Source: Syngnathus acus (taxonomy: Eukaryota; Chordata; Actinopteri; Syngnathiformes; Syngnathidae). From it: a stretch of DNA of 64,000 nucleotides. Positions 45,867-56,420 of this stretch are shown here, in pieces. How positions within the stretch are numbered: the stretch's first letter is position 1; the number at the start of each line of letters is the position of its first letter. Below the pieces are notes generated by a model that was not told the origin of the DNA, did not search any database, and was given only the letters and a program-made list of their open reading frames with translations. Made by a program: the position numbers and the translations under genes. The stretch is from NCBI RefSeq assembly GCF_901709675.1, contig NC_051100.1:5644001-5708000 (forward strand), in the 5' to 3' direction.

Positions 45867-45942
45867 TCGCATTGACCCTTCGTTAACACCGCTAGGTATC
45901 CAGGTCAAGCCACTCAGGGCAGAAGAGCTGGGGATCAATCCT

Positions 45943-46000
45943 CCCCAATCAGAGTGAGAACCAGCCGCGGTGAACCGCTGCCTTTCTCCTCTGATCGGGG
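45943..46000. repeat. Long hairpin in the segment specific to long units
   Basis: CCCCAATCAGAGTGAGAA pairs with TTTCTCCTCTGATCGGGG, with an inner stem GCGGT/ACCGC. The hairpin recurs in the long units and is absent from all 431-bp units, whose deletion starts at this point. Confidence 0.85.
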
Positions 46001-47341
46001 TTCAAGAGCACTGGAGCCAGCCCTGACTAAGCAGTGCCTCCCCAGTGCTCTCCTCCCGGTTGTACCTACAAAAAAAGGCTTCTTTCTTCTTGAGCAATCT
46101 TCTTTGTCCCATGTCAACGCACGACCTAAGGAGATGCTGGATCCATTCCTCCAACTTTGCTGTGCTTCCGAAATGGCGAGGCTCCAGGGAAGTCAAACAA
46201 AGTACCTAGAGGGAACTCACCTGTATTGCAATACCTGTGGAGGGAATGGCTGAAAAAGAAACCCTACTCTACATCGCCTAGGTCCCGGTGCATCCTCGGC
46301 CTAGTCACCTAAGCTGGACTAGGGGACGTGAATATTAGGGGCAAGAATTTGGAACCTGTTCCAGGTCACCATTTAGAGTTCAATTTTAACGTGTGTGGTG
46401 CAATGTGCTGTTGCATGAGCGAGGCTAACCCTCATAGAAGACTGAGCCTGGATTAAGGTCCTTCCGCTCTGGACCACCACACCCTGCGTGCATTGTTCCT
46501 AGAGTCGGAACCCAGGGGGGCCGCATACGTACCCCCTGAGTCGCATTGACCCTTCGTTAACACCGCTAGGTATCCAGGTCAAGCCACTCAGGGCAGAAGA
46601 GCTGGGGATCAATCCTCTCCAGGGAAGTCAAAGTACCTAGAGGGAACTCACCTGTGTTGCAATACCTGTGGAGGGAATGGCTGAAAAAGAAACCCTACTC
46701 TACATCGCCTAGGTCCCGGTGCATCCTCGGCCTAGTCACCTAAGCTGGACTAGGGGATGTGAATATTAGGGGCAAGAATTTGGAACCTGTTCCAGGTCAC
46801 CATTTAGAGTTCAATTTTAACGTGTGTGGTGCAATGTGCTGTTGCATGAGCGAGGCTAACCCTCATAGAAGACTGAGCCTGGATTAAGGTCCTTCCGCTC
46901 TGGACCACCACACCCTGCGTGCATTGTTCCTAGAGTCGGAACTCAGGGGGGCCGCATACGTACCCCCTGAGTCGCATTGACCCTTCGTTAACACCGCTAG
47001 GTATCCAGGTCAAGCCACTCAGGGCAGAAGAGCTGGGGATCAATCCTCCCCAATCAGAGTGAGAACCAGCCGCGGTGAACCGCTGCCTTTCTCCTCTGAT
47101 CGGGGTTCAAGAGCACTGGAGCCAGCCCTGACTAAGCAGTGCCTCCCCAGTGCTCTCCTCCCGGTTGTACCTACAAAAAAAGGCTTCTTTCTTCTTGAGC
47201 AATCTTCTTTGTCCCATGTCAACGCACGACCTAAGGAGATGCTGGATCCATTCCTCCAACTTTGCTGTGCTTCCGAAATGGCGAGGCTCCAGGGAAGTCA
47301 AACAAAGTACCTAGAGGGAACTCACCTGTATTGCAATACCT

Positions 47342-49118
47342 GTGGAGGGAATGGCTGAAAAAGAAACCCTACTCTACATCGCCTAGGTCCCGGTGCATCC
47401 TCGGCCTAGTCACCTAAGCTGGACTAGGGGACGTGAATATTAGGGGCAAGAATTTGGAACCTGTTCCAGGTCACCATTTAGAGTTCAATTTTAACGTGTG
47501 TGGTGCAATGTGCTGTTGCATGAGCGAGGCTAACCCTCATAGAAGACTGAGCCTGGATTAAGGTCCTTCCGCTCTGGACCACCACACCCTGCGTGCATTG
47601 TTCCTAGAGTCGGAACCCAGGGGGGCCGCATACGTACCCCCTGAGTCGCATTGACCCTTCGTTAACACCGCTAGGTATCCAGGTCAAGCCACTCAGGGCA
47701 GAAGAGCTGGGGATCAATCCTCTCCAGGGAAGTCAAAGTACCTAGAGGGAACTCACCTGTGTTGCAATACCTGTGGAGGGAATGGCTGAAAAAGAAACCC
47801 TACTCTACATCGCCTAGGTCCCGGTGCATCCTCGGCCTAGTCACCTAAGCTGGACTAGGGGATGTGAATATTAGGGGCAAGAATTTGGAACCTGTTCCAG
47901 GTCACCATTTAGAGTTCAATTTTAACGTGTGTGGTGCAATGTGCTGTTGCATGAGCGAGGCTAACCCTCATAGAAGACTGAGCCTGGATTAAGGTCCTTC
48001 CGCTCTGGACCACCACACCCTGCGTGCATTGTTCCTAGAGTCGGAACTCAGGGGGGCCGCATACGTACCCCCTGCGTCGCATTGACCCTTCGTTAACACC
48101 GCTAGGTATCCAGGTCAAGCCACTCAGGGCAGAAGAGCTGGGGATCAATCCTCCCCAATCAGAGTGAGAACCAGCCGCGGTGAACCGCTGCCTTTCTCAT
48201 CTGATCGGGGTTCAAGAGCACTGGAGCCAGCCCTGACGAAGCAGTGCCTCCCCAGCGCTCTCCTCCCGGTTGTACCTACAAGAAAAAAAGCTTCTTTCTT
48301 CTTGAGCAATCTTCTTTGTCCCACGTCAACGCACAACCTAAGGAGATGCTGGATCCATTCCTCCAACTTTGCTGTGCTTCCGACATGGCGAGGCTCCAGG
48401 GAAGTCAAAGTACCTAGAGGGAACTCACCTGTATTGCAATACCTGTGGAGGGAATGGCTGAAAAAGAAACCCTACTCTACATCGCCTAGGTCCCGGTGCA
48501 TCCTCGGCCTAGTCACCTAAGCTGGACTAGGGGACGTGAATATTAGGGGCAAGAATTTGGAACCTGTTCCAGGTCACCATTTAGAGTTCAATTTTAACGT
48601 GTGTGGTGCAATGTGCTGTTGCATGAGCGAGGCTAACCCTCATAGAAGACTGAGCCTGGATTAAGGTCCTTCCGCTCTGGACCACCACACCCTGCGTGCA
48701 TTGTTCCTAGAGTCGGAACTCAGGGGGGCCGCATACGTACCCCCTGAGTCGCATTGACCCTTCGTTAACACCGCTAGGTATCCAGGTCAAGCCACTCAGG
48801 GCAGAAGAGCTGGGGATCATTCCTCCCCAATCAGAGTGAGAACCAGCCGCGGTGAACCGCTGCCTTTCTCCTCTGATCGGGGTTCAAGAGCACTGGAGCC
48901 AGCCCTGACTAAGCAGTGCCTCCCCAGTGCTCTCCTTCCGGTTGTACCTACAAAAAAAGGCTTCTTTCTTCTTGAGCAATCTTCTTTGTCCCATGTCAAC
49001 GCACGACCTAAGGAGATGCTGGATCCATTCCTCCAACTTTGCTGTGCTTCCGACATGGCGAGGCTCCAGGGAAGTCAAACAAAGTACCTAGAGGGAACTC
49101 ACCTGTATTGCAATACCT
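47342..49118. repeat. Higher-order repeat copy 1 (1,777 bp: short, long', long)
   Basis: The copy is composed of units of 431, 672 and 674 bp. The short unit carries GGAACCCAGG where the long ones carry GGAACTCAGG. The 672-bp unit has a distinctive AAGAAAAAAAGC and lacks the CAAA insertion after AGTCAAA. Confidence 0.92.
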
Positions 49119-50895
49119 GTGGAGGGAATGGCTGAAAAAGAAACCCTACTCTACATCGCCTAGGTCCCGGTGCATCCTCGGCCTAGTCACCTAAGCTGGA
49201 CTAGGGGACGTGAATATTAGGGGCAAGAATTTGGAACCTGTTCCAGGTCACCATTTAGAGTTCAATTTTAACGTGTGTGGTGCAATGTGCTGTTGCATGA
49301 GCGAGGCTAACCCTCATAGAAGACTGAGCCTGGATTAAGGTCCTTCCGCTCTGGACCACCACACCCTGCGTGCATTGTTCCTAGAGTCGGAACCCAGGGG
49401 GGCCGCATACGTACCCCCTGAGTCGCATTGACCCTTCGTTAACACCGCTAGGTATCCAGGTCAAGCCACTCAGGGCAGAAGAGCTGGGGATCAATCCTCT
49501 CCAGGGAAGTCAAAGTACCTAGAGGGAACTCACCTGTGTTGCAATACCTGTGGAGGGAATGGCTGAAAAAGAAACCCTACTCTACATCGCCTAGGTCCCG
49601 GTGCATCCTCGGCCTAGTCACCTAAGCTGGACTAGGGGATGTGAATATTAGGGGCAAGAATTTGGAACCTGTTCCAGGTCACCATTTAGAGTTCAATTTT
49701 AACGTGTGTGGTGCAATGTGCTGTTGCATGAGCGAGGCTAACCCTCATAGAAGACTGAGCCTGGATTAAGGTCCTTCCGCTCTGGACCACCACACCCTGC
49801 GTGCATTGTTCCTAGAGTCGGAACTCAGGGGGGCCGCATACGTACCCCCTGAGTCGCATTGACCCTTCGTTAACACCGCTAGGTATCCAGGTCAAGCCAC
49901 TCAGGGCAGAAGAGCTGGGGATCAATCCTCCCCAATCAGAGTGAGAACCAGCCGCGGTGAACCGCTGCCTTTCTCATCTGATCGGGGTTCAAGAGCACTG
50001 GAGCCAGCCCTGACGAAGCAGTGCCTCCCCAGCGCTCTCCTCCCGGTTGTACCTACAAGAAAAAAAGCTTCTTTCTTCTTGAGCAATCTTCTTTGTCCCA
50101 CGTCAACGCACAACCTAAGGAGATGCTGGATCCATTCCTCCAACTTTGCTGTGCTTCCGACATGGCGAGGCTCCAGGGAAGTCAAAGTACCTAGAGGGAA
50201 CTCACCTGTATTGCAATACCTGTGGAGGGAATGGCTGAAAAAGAAACCCTACTCTACATCGCCTAGGTCCCGGTGCATCCTCGGCCTAGTCACCTAAGCT
50301 GGACTAGGGGACGTGAATATTAGGGGCAAGAATTTGGAACCTGTTCCAGGTCACCATTTAGAGTTCAATTTTAACGTGTGTAGTGCAATGTGCTGTTGCA
50401 TGAGCGAGGCTAACCCTCATAGAAGACTGAGCCTGGATTAAGGTCCTTCCGCTCTGGACCACCACACCCTGCGTGCATTGTTCCTAGAGTCGGAACTCAG
50501 GGGGGCCGCATACGTACCCCCCGAGTCGCATTGACCCTTCGTTAACACCGCTAGGTATCCAGGTCAAGCCACTCAGGGCAGAAGAGCTGGGGATCAATCC
50601 TCCCCAATCAGAGTGAGAACCAGCCGCGGTGAACCGCTGCCTTTCTCCTCTGATCGGGGTTCAAGAGCACTGGAGCCAGCCCTGACTAAGCAGTGCCTCC
50701 CCAGTGCTCTCCTCCCGGTTGTACCTACAAAAAAAGGCTTCTTTCTTCTTGAGCAATCTTCTTTGTCCCATGTCAACGCACGACCTAAGGAGATGCTGGA
50801 TCCATTCCTCCAACTTTGCTGTGCTTCCGACATGGCGAGGCTCCAGGGAAGTCAAACAAAGTACCTAGAGGGAACTCACCTGTATTGCAATACCC
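49119..50895. repeat. Higher-order repeat copy 2 (1,777 bp)
   Basis: The order and unit variants are the same as in the preceding 1,777 bp, including the 672-bp variant in the middle. The 118-codon frame in the middle unit translates identically in both copies. Confidence 0.92.
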
Positions 50896-52425
50896 GTGGA
50901 GGGAATGGCTGAAAAAGAAACCCTACTCTACATCGCCTAGGTCCCGGTGCATCCTCGGCCTAGTCACCTAAGCTGGACTAGGGGACGTGAATATTAGGGG
51001 CAAGAATTTGGAACCTGTTCCAGGTCACCATTTAGAGTTCAATTTTAACGCGTGTGGTGCAATGTGCTGTTGCATGAGCGAGGCTAACCCTCATAGAAGA
51101 CTGAGCCTCGATTAAGGTCCTTCCGCTCTGGACCACCACACCCTGCGTGCATTGTTCCTAGAGTCGGAACCCAGGGGGGCCGCATACGTACCCCCTGAGT
51201 CGCATTGACCCTTCGTTAACACCGCTAGGTATCCAGGTCAAGCCACTCAGGGCAGAAGAGCTGGGGATCAATCCTCTCCAGGGAAGTCAAAGTACCTAGA
51301 GGGAACTCACCTGTGTTGCAATACCTGTGGAGGGAATGGCTGAAAAAGAAACCCTACTCTACATCGCCTAGGTCCCGGTGCATCCTCGGCCTAGTCACCT
51401 AAGCTGGACTAGGGGATGTGAATATTAGGGGCAAGAATTTGGAACCTGTTCCAGGTCACCATTTAGAGTTCAATTTTAACGTGTGTGGTGCAATGTGCTG
51501 TTGCATGAGCGAGGCTAACCCTCATAGAAGACTGAGCCTGGATTAAGGTCCTTCCGCTCTGGACCACCACACCCTGCGTGCATTGTTCCTAGAGTCGGAA
51601 CTCAGGGGGGCCGCATACGTACCCCCTGAGTCGCATTGACCCTTCGTTAACACCGCTAGGTATCCAGGTCAAGCCACTCAGGGCAGAAGAGCTGGGGATC
51701 AATCCTCTTCAGGGAAGTCAAAGTACCTAGAGGGAACTCACCTGTGTTGCAATACCTGTGGAGGGAATGGCTGAAAAAGGAACCCTACTCTAAATCGCCT
51801 AGGTCCCGGTGCATCCTCGGCCTAGTCACCTAAGCTGGACTAGGGGACGTGAATATTAGGGGCAAGAATTTGGAACCTGTTCCAGGTCACCATTTAGAGT
51901 TCAATTTTAACGTGTGTGGTGCAATGTGCTGTTGCATGAGCGAGGCTAACCCTCATAGAAGACTGAGCCTGGATTAAGGTCCTTCCGCTCTGGACCACCA
52001 CACCCTGCGTGCATTGTTCCTAGAGTCGGAACTCAGGGGGGCCGCATACGTACCCCCTGAGTCGCATTGACCCTTCGTTAACACCGCTAGGTATCCAGGT
52101 CAAGCCACTCAGGGCAGAAGAGCTGGGGATCAATCCTCCCCAATCAGAGTGAGAACCAGCCGCGGTGTACCGCTGCCTTTCTCCTCTGATCAGGGTCCAA
52201 GACCACTGGAGCCCCTGAGTCACCTTGACCCTTCGTTAACACCGCGAGGTATCCAGGTCAAGCCACTCAAGGCACAAGAGCTCAGGGACCAATCCACTCT
52301 GATCAGAGTGAGACCCAGCCTACAAAATCTCCTTTGCCTCATTACAACGCATGACCTAAGGAGATGCTGGATTTATTCCTTCCACTTCCCTGTGCTTCAT
52401 ACACCGCAAGGCCCCAGGGAAGGCC
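50896..52425. repeat. Higher-order repeat copy 3, shortened and diverged at its end
   Basis: The middle unit (51327-51757) keeps the base variants expected of the 672-bp class (GGGATGTGAA and GGAACTCAGG) but is only 431 bp long, with the junction CCTCTTCAGGG. This suggests gene conversion or unequal exchange with a short unit. The last unit jumps at about 52212 back to CCCCTGAGTC and repeats a diverged part of itself. Confidence 0.85.
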
Positions 52426-52429
52426 AACC

Positions 52430-53160
52430 TGTTGCTGTTGTTGTTGCCAGAGGGTCACTATTTCAGAAACTTCTTACACTCACGGTTTCCATTCATTCAG
52501 GTTCCTGATGGCTCCCTCTTCTGGGTCCCTTGTGTACTACCTCTCGTTCTCTGGCAGTTACTCCAGGTAATTTGGATATACTATCGAGCGGCTTTGAGCG
52601 TGGCTTTATTGGATTTCCGATTATTAGTCAAAACCTATTTTAATATTCTCAACCCTGAGTAGTGTGTCTTCAAATATGGCTGCGTCCTTTGTCCCTGTTG
52701 AGTACAAAAGTTGCTTATCCATTTCATACCATCCACTATCTTACTGTTTTACTTCTTTTTTTATCCCCTACACTTTCGATTCAAGAATTTTTATTCACCA
52801 TGTTTGATCGTGCCAAACAAGGAATTTGACTTCAATACGTCACAGCCTCTGTTCAACATTTAGGTGACTAATAACACTCAGGACATGTGAAAAATGACAA
52901 ATATTCTCAAACATCCCCTGATCTTAGATTTTAATGTTCAACTTAATTTTATTTAGTCTTTCACTGTTTATTTGTACTTCTATTTTAATTCAGACATCTA
53001 GCTATCACATTGCATTTTAATCCTGTACTTTAGTTTTGACATCTGGGGATCCCATTGGCAGGGCCTCCCATCTACTGTGATCACTTAGGATCAATACAAC
53101 CTCCACAGCATCTTCTATTGGTATCCTTTCTTACCTGAAGGTCATTATTTTGGGTGTCCC
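52430..53160. other. Right flank of the array
   Basis: A GTTGCTGTTGTTGTTG run near 52428-52447 and the LINE tail at 52776-52850 are the only named features. The phrase TTACACTCACGGT occurs at about 52484 and again at about 53161 with related left context, hinting at an old duplication. Confidence 0.5.
52776..52850 (-). mobile_element. LINE 3' end fragment
   Basis: On the minus strand GAAGTCAAATTCCTTGTTTG and ggcacgatcaaac are followed by ATAAAAATTCTTGAATC. This is the same arrangement as the 3' end at 1585-1694 on the plus strand, with more changes. Confidence 0.6.
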
Positions 53161-53186
53161 TTACACTCACGGTACAATGATTTCTT

Positions 53187-53240
53187 CCAAAATGGCCGCC
53201 ACGCCGTCCGGTCACCCTCGGGCACCCCCTAGTGGCTAAC
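53187..53240. promoter_or_regulatory. YY1-like and CTCF-like motif pair
   Basis: CCAAAATGGCCGCC at about 53188-53201 fits the YY1 pattern AANATGGC. On the minus strand CCACTAGGGGGTGCC (53221-53235) matches the CTCF core CCASYAGRKGGCRSY with one mismatch. The pair sits 0.8 kb right of the tandem array. Binding is inferred. Confidence 0.4.
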
Positions 53241-53440
53241 CCTAGCATTGCGTCCGATTGAATTTAGGTTGGTAGGTTTATTTAGATTTTTTAAGGTAGT
53301 TTTTCGGGGGGATTTAATACTGCTTGTTTATTTTTTATTTTTTATTAAGATTAGGGTTAACTGACCGCACGTCCCTGAAGATATAAAATGAATAGAATTA
53401 GGCAGCATGGCAATTGAAGATTTTGGGTTGAACCAAATCA

Positions 53441-53760
53441 ACTTTTTTTGGTATAGCCCTTAATCACAAAATTCTCAAATGGCTTCATAAACTCCAAATC
53501 ACCCCGAAAATCAATAGCATCCCCTAGCCTAACATTTCCATTCAGGCAAATAAATAATCCAAGAAAACCTATTTTTTTCGGAGCTGGGGGGGTGTTAGTG
53601 GGTCTCTTGGGGGACCTTGGGAAGGGCTCGGAGATGGAGGGATCCCACTTCCAGGATGACCAGACCACAATGGATACTGAGTGGGCAACAGTGATCAAAT
53701 GAAATAATGCTCTGCAATGGGCAGCACGAGAGCACATGTAATGAAATGAAGCTCGGCAGC
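53441..53760 (+). repeat. Dispersed fish repeat, copy 1
   Basis: The sequence TGGTATAGCCCTTAATCACA and following CTCAAATGGCTTCATAAACTCC recall a common fish interspersed repeat. A GGGGGACCTTGGGAAG block (53610-53625) and CTTCCAGGATGACCAGACC follow in the same order as in related fish copies. The family name is not known to me. A partial second copy is at about 56357-56420. Confidence 0.55.
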
Positions 53761-53990
53761 TAGTTGCCAGAAGTGGTTCTCTTCATGACCTTACAAGCTT
53801 GCTCCATACTGAATGCTCCAAAGCCTCCTGAGATTTTGTCCTGGTCAGTCCATGCAGAATCATGCAAGGCAGCAATTTCACTTAAATCATTGCCGTCTAA
53901 CGCTCTCTCCGGGCACGTAGGTTGATCAAGGTGAACCGTAACATGCATAAATTGTAAATAAATACATACATTATGGTGTCTGCACCTTTC

Positions 53991-54039
53991 AGTGAGTGAG
54001 TGAGTGAGTCAGTAAGTGAGTGAGTGGCTGAGTGAGTGA
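53991..54039 (+). repeat. (GAGT)n tetranucleotide repeat
   Basis: A run of AGTG/GAGT units is interrupted by CAGTAAG and GGCTG. Confidence 0.95.
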
Positions 54040-54667
54040 TATATAAAACAGTATATATAGTAATAATCAAGGAATTTATTTTGGCAGTGACCCACCAGAT
54101 GGAGCTGCAATGAAAAAAAATACAGACATTTCTCATCTTTGCCCAACTGCCATACATAATATGGTGTGGTTTTAGTGTGGATGAAAAGGTTCCTTTTCAT
54201 TTACAAGTTTTAATGATGTGACATAAAATCACAGCAATCCACAAAAACATGAGCTTCAATTTGTTTAGTATGCAAAGCCATAAGAACCTATTGGCAGTTC
54301 CCCCCGCCCCCCTCCTTGGCAAATTGCAGGTTCCATCCTTAATTGTTATTGGAGATGTTATCATGAAGCGGATGCAGCCCTTGCTTCGGAGACTGTTAAA
54401 AGCCTGACATTGGTGTGAAGGGGCAGAGCAGGAGACTTGTGCAAAATATAGCCAATGTATAATTAATTACCCTCACCAACCCCACTCACCCTCTTCTCAA
54501 CTTCACTACCCTCTTTAGGATGGACAGCTGGCGCCAGGGTGTCTATTTGACCTCTCAGGCCTTCAGTGTTAAATTCAGATACTGAGGACAAGGAGGGAAT
54601 AGGAAAAGAGATGGGTGAGGAAATACACACTTTCAAAACAAAACAGGTATACGTTTGTGAGGATATC

Positions 54668-54790
54668 TTATATATACATACATATTTGTATATATGTACA
54701 TATACGTACAGTACATACGCATATTCATATAGTACATGTAAGTATATGTACACACATACGTCTATACGTAGAGACATATTACGTATACAT
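54668..54790. repeat. Degenerate TA/TACA low-complexity tract
   Basis: Alternating TATA, TACA and TACG words cover about 120 bp. All reading frames here are repeat artefacts. Confidence 0.9.
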
Positions 54791-54843
54791 ATTTTGCGGC
54801 CTTAGTACATCGCAGGTTTTTAAGAATATTAAATATTGCGGAT

Positions 54844-54923
54844 AAATTCAGTATATATATATATATATAGTATATATACAGTATATATATACTGAATTTA
54901 TATATATACGTATATATATTATA
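54844..54923. repeat. AT-rich inverted repeat
   Basis: AAATTCAGTATATATAT (from 54844) is inverted at about 54883-54899 (ATATATACTGAATTT), with TA repeats between and after. It can extrude as a cruciform. It is probably unstable. Confidence 0.85.
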
Positions 54924-55014
54924 CAATAATGTATTATTACACATCCGGCTAGTTTACTTACTGTAGTATATTTACGCTGATCTAAGCATATTCAGATTAA
55001 TGCGGCATTTATTG

Positions 55015-55018
55015 AAAA

Positions 55019-55053
<35 letters not shown>

Positions 55054-55055
55054 AT
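55015..55055 (+). repeat. (AAAT)n tetranucleotide repeat
   Basis: About ten tandem AAAT units. Confidence 0.95.
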
Positions 55056-56356
55056 CCTAAGTAACTGCCAACACTTTAAAGATAGTAAAGGTGAGTGAGA
55101 AACTAACTGCTCCGACTCTTCAATTCCTGGCAGGAAATGTGTTAAATCTACTCATCCCTTACATTTCCAACCAAAGCCTCTATTGATGTCCCAGCTCTAA
55201 TCAACTTGTTCATGGCTGACAGATGTGCAGATGACACGGGGCAATCAGCAGAATCTAAATCGCAACATCTCTCTGACATTAGCATGACATTTTGTCGTGG
55301 CAGAGGTTGGGAGACTGACGTTCAGTTCACTGGGACAATAAGTCTTTACTGGTGTAACGGTGGGACGATCGGGTTGGGCTGTGGGGGATAAGGCATATTC
55401 ATATTTGGTGAGGATTTTTTTTAAGTTCAGTAATTGTGGAAAGAGAGTATTTGCATCTTTATCAGGGAAACCGTAGACCCTTTTCATTCCCACTGCTACT
55501 ATCAGTACAAATTCCTTTTGACATTTCAGATATATACATCTAGATGATGTCCAACTCAACATATGGACGAGTTGTCAAATAGTCAAGAAATCCTACATAT
55601 TGGTTCAAACGTATTTGTAATCGTCTGGATTTGAATATTATCAGGTAAATTGCAAACCCTCATCCTACCTTCTTATACAGCTATCTCTGATGAGATATAG
55701 CGACTGTGTACATTTGGGATATGCATACACGGGTTGTGCACTGCATTAGAACACACTGTAACACTGTACATTAATTCTATCTGCTTCTGTATTGCTCTAA
55801 CATTTCCTGGAGTGTTATCTGAGGTCACTCTTTCATATGCAAATCTGTTTGGCAATGTAAACAGAACACTGACCGCTTGGTACATCTGCCCAGTATTAGT
55901 TTGACAGATTATCTCCTTCATTGGCTATTTGTGTCACGTTGAGACAGCTAAGTCAACACAAACTAATTATCTTCGCATTATGGATTGAATTTTTATCTCA
56001 AGCAAGCAAGGACAAAGGCCTCATGCACTGGATATATTGAATATATAACAGAGGTCAATAAATCTGGCTACAGCTCATAAATGACAACAAAAAACAAGCA
56101 ATTTTCTTTTTTACATATGTATTTTCAGCATTTTCAGCACGTTTTGTGTTGAAGCCCTTCGACCAGGGATGGTGGGGTGATTTGAGGTGGGTTTAGTGTA
56201 GCCCCAGTTAAACCTCTCTAGCATTTGATTTGATATTGTAATATTTGATACAGCTAATATTTATTCATTCAATTCTCAGTGCCCCAATTTATCAGTCATG
56301 CGGCCCTTCAACCCCGGGAGAGTCTAACCCAAGGAAAGTCCAAGAAAACATTTGGT

Positions 56357-56420
56357 GTTGTGGGGGACCTTGGGAAGTAATCACAGATAGAAGGCTCTCT
56401 CTTCCAGAAAGACCAGACCT
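56357..56420 (+). repeat. Dispersed fish repeat, partial copy 2
   Basis: GTGGGGGACCTTGGGAAGTA, then CACAGATAGAAGG and CTTCCAGAAAGACCAGACCT parallel 53605-53667 base by base with substitutions. Same orientation, 2.75 kb apart. Confidence 0.6.

Larger units (their letters stand above)
45563..52425. repeat. Tandem array of 12 units in two length classes with higher-order structure
   Basis: Units begin at each GTGGAGGGAATGGCTGAAAA: 45563, 46237, 46668, 47342, 47773, 48445, 49119, 49550, 50222, 50896, 51327 and 51758. Unit lengths are 674, 431, 674, 431, 672, 674, 431, 672, 674, 431 and 431, then a diverged last unit. Short units lack about 240 bp found in long units. Interior copies differ by only a few bases, so they were homogenised recently. 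The first 150 bp of unit 1 and the end of unit 12 are clearly diverged. The array is GC-richer than its flanks. No rRNA, tRNA or snRNA gene was recognised in the unit. Open frames of 60-118 codons recur on both strands only because the units are copies. It is best called a local satellite of unknown origin. Confidence 0.97.

Noticed and set aside
46200-46260. Similarity of CTGTATTGCAATACCTGTGG in the array to the end of U2 snRNA
   Set aside because: Only a short palindromic stretch resembles the U2 3' stem-loop; the rest of U2 is absent and no snRNA promoter elements were seen.
45935-50912. Repeated open frames of 60-118 codons on both strands in the tandem array
   Set aside because: They recur only because the units are near-identical copies. 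Both strands are open, frames change with the 2-bp length variant, and no known protein motif appears.
45563-52425. Array considered as a CRISPR array or as 5S/45S rDNA
   Set aside because: There are no short repeats with unique spacers, and no 5S, 18S or 28S landmarks. The host is a vertebrate.
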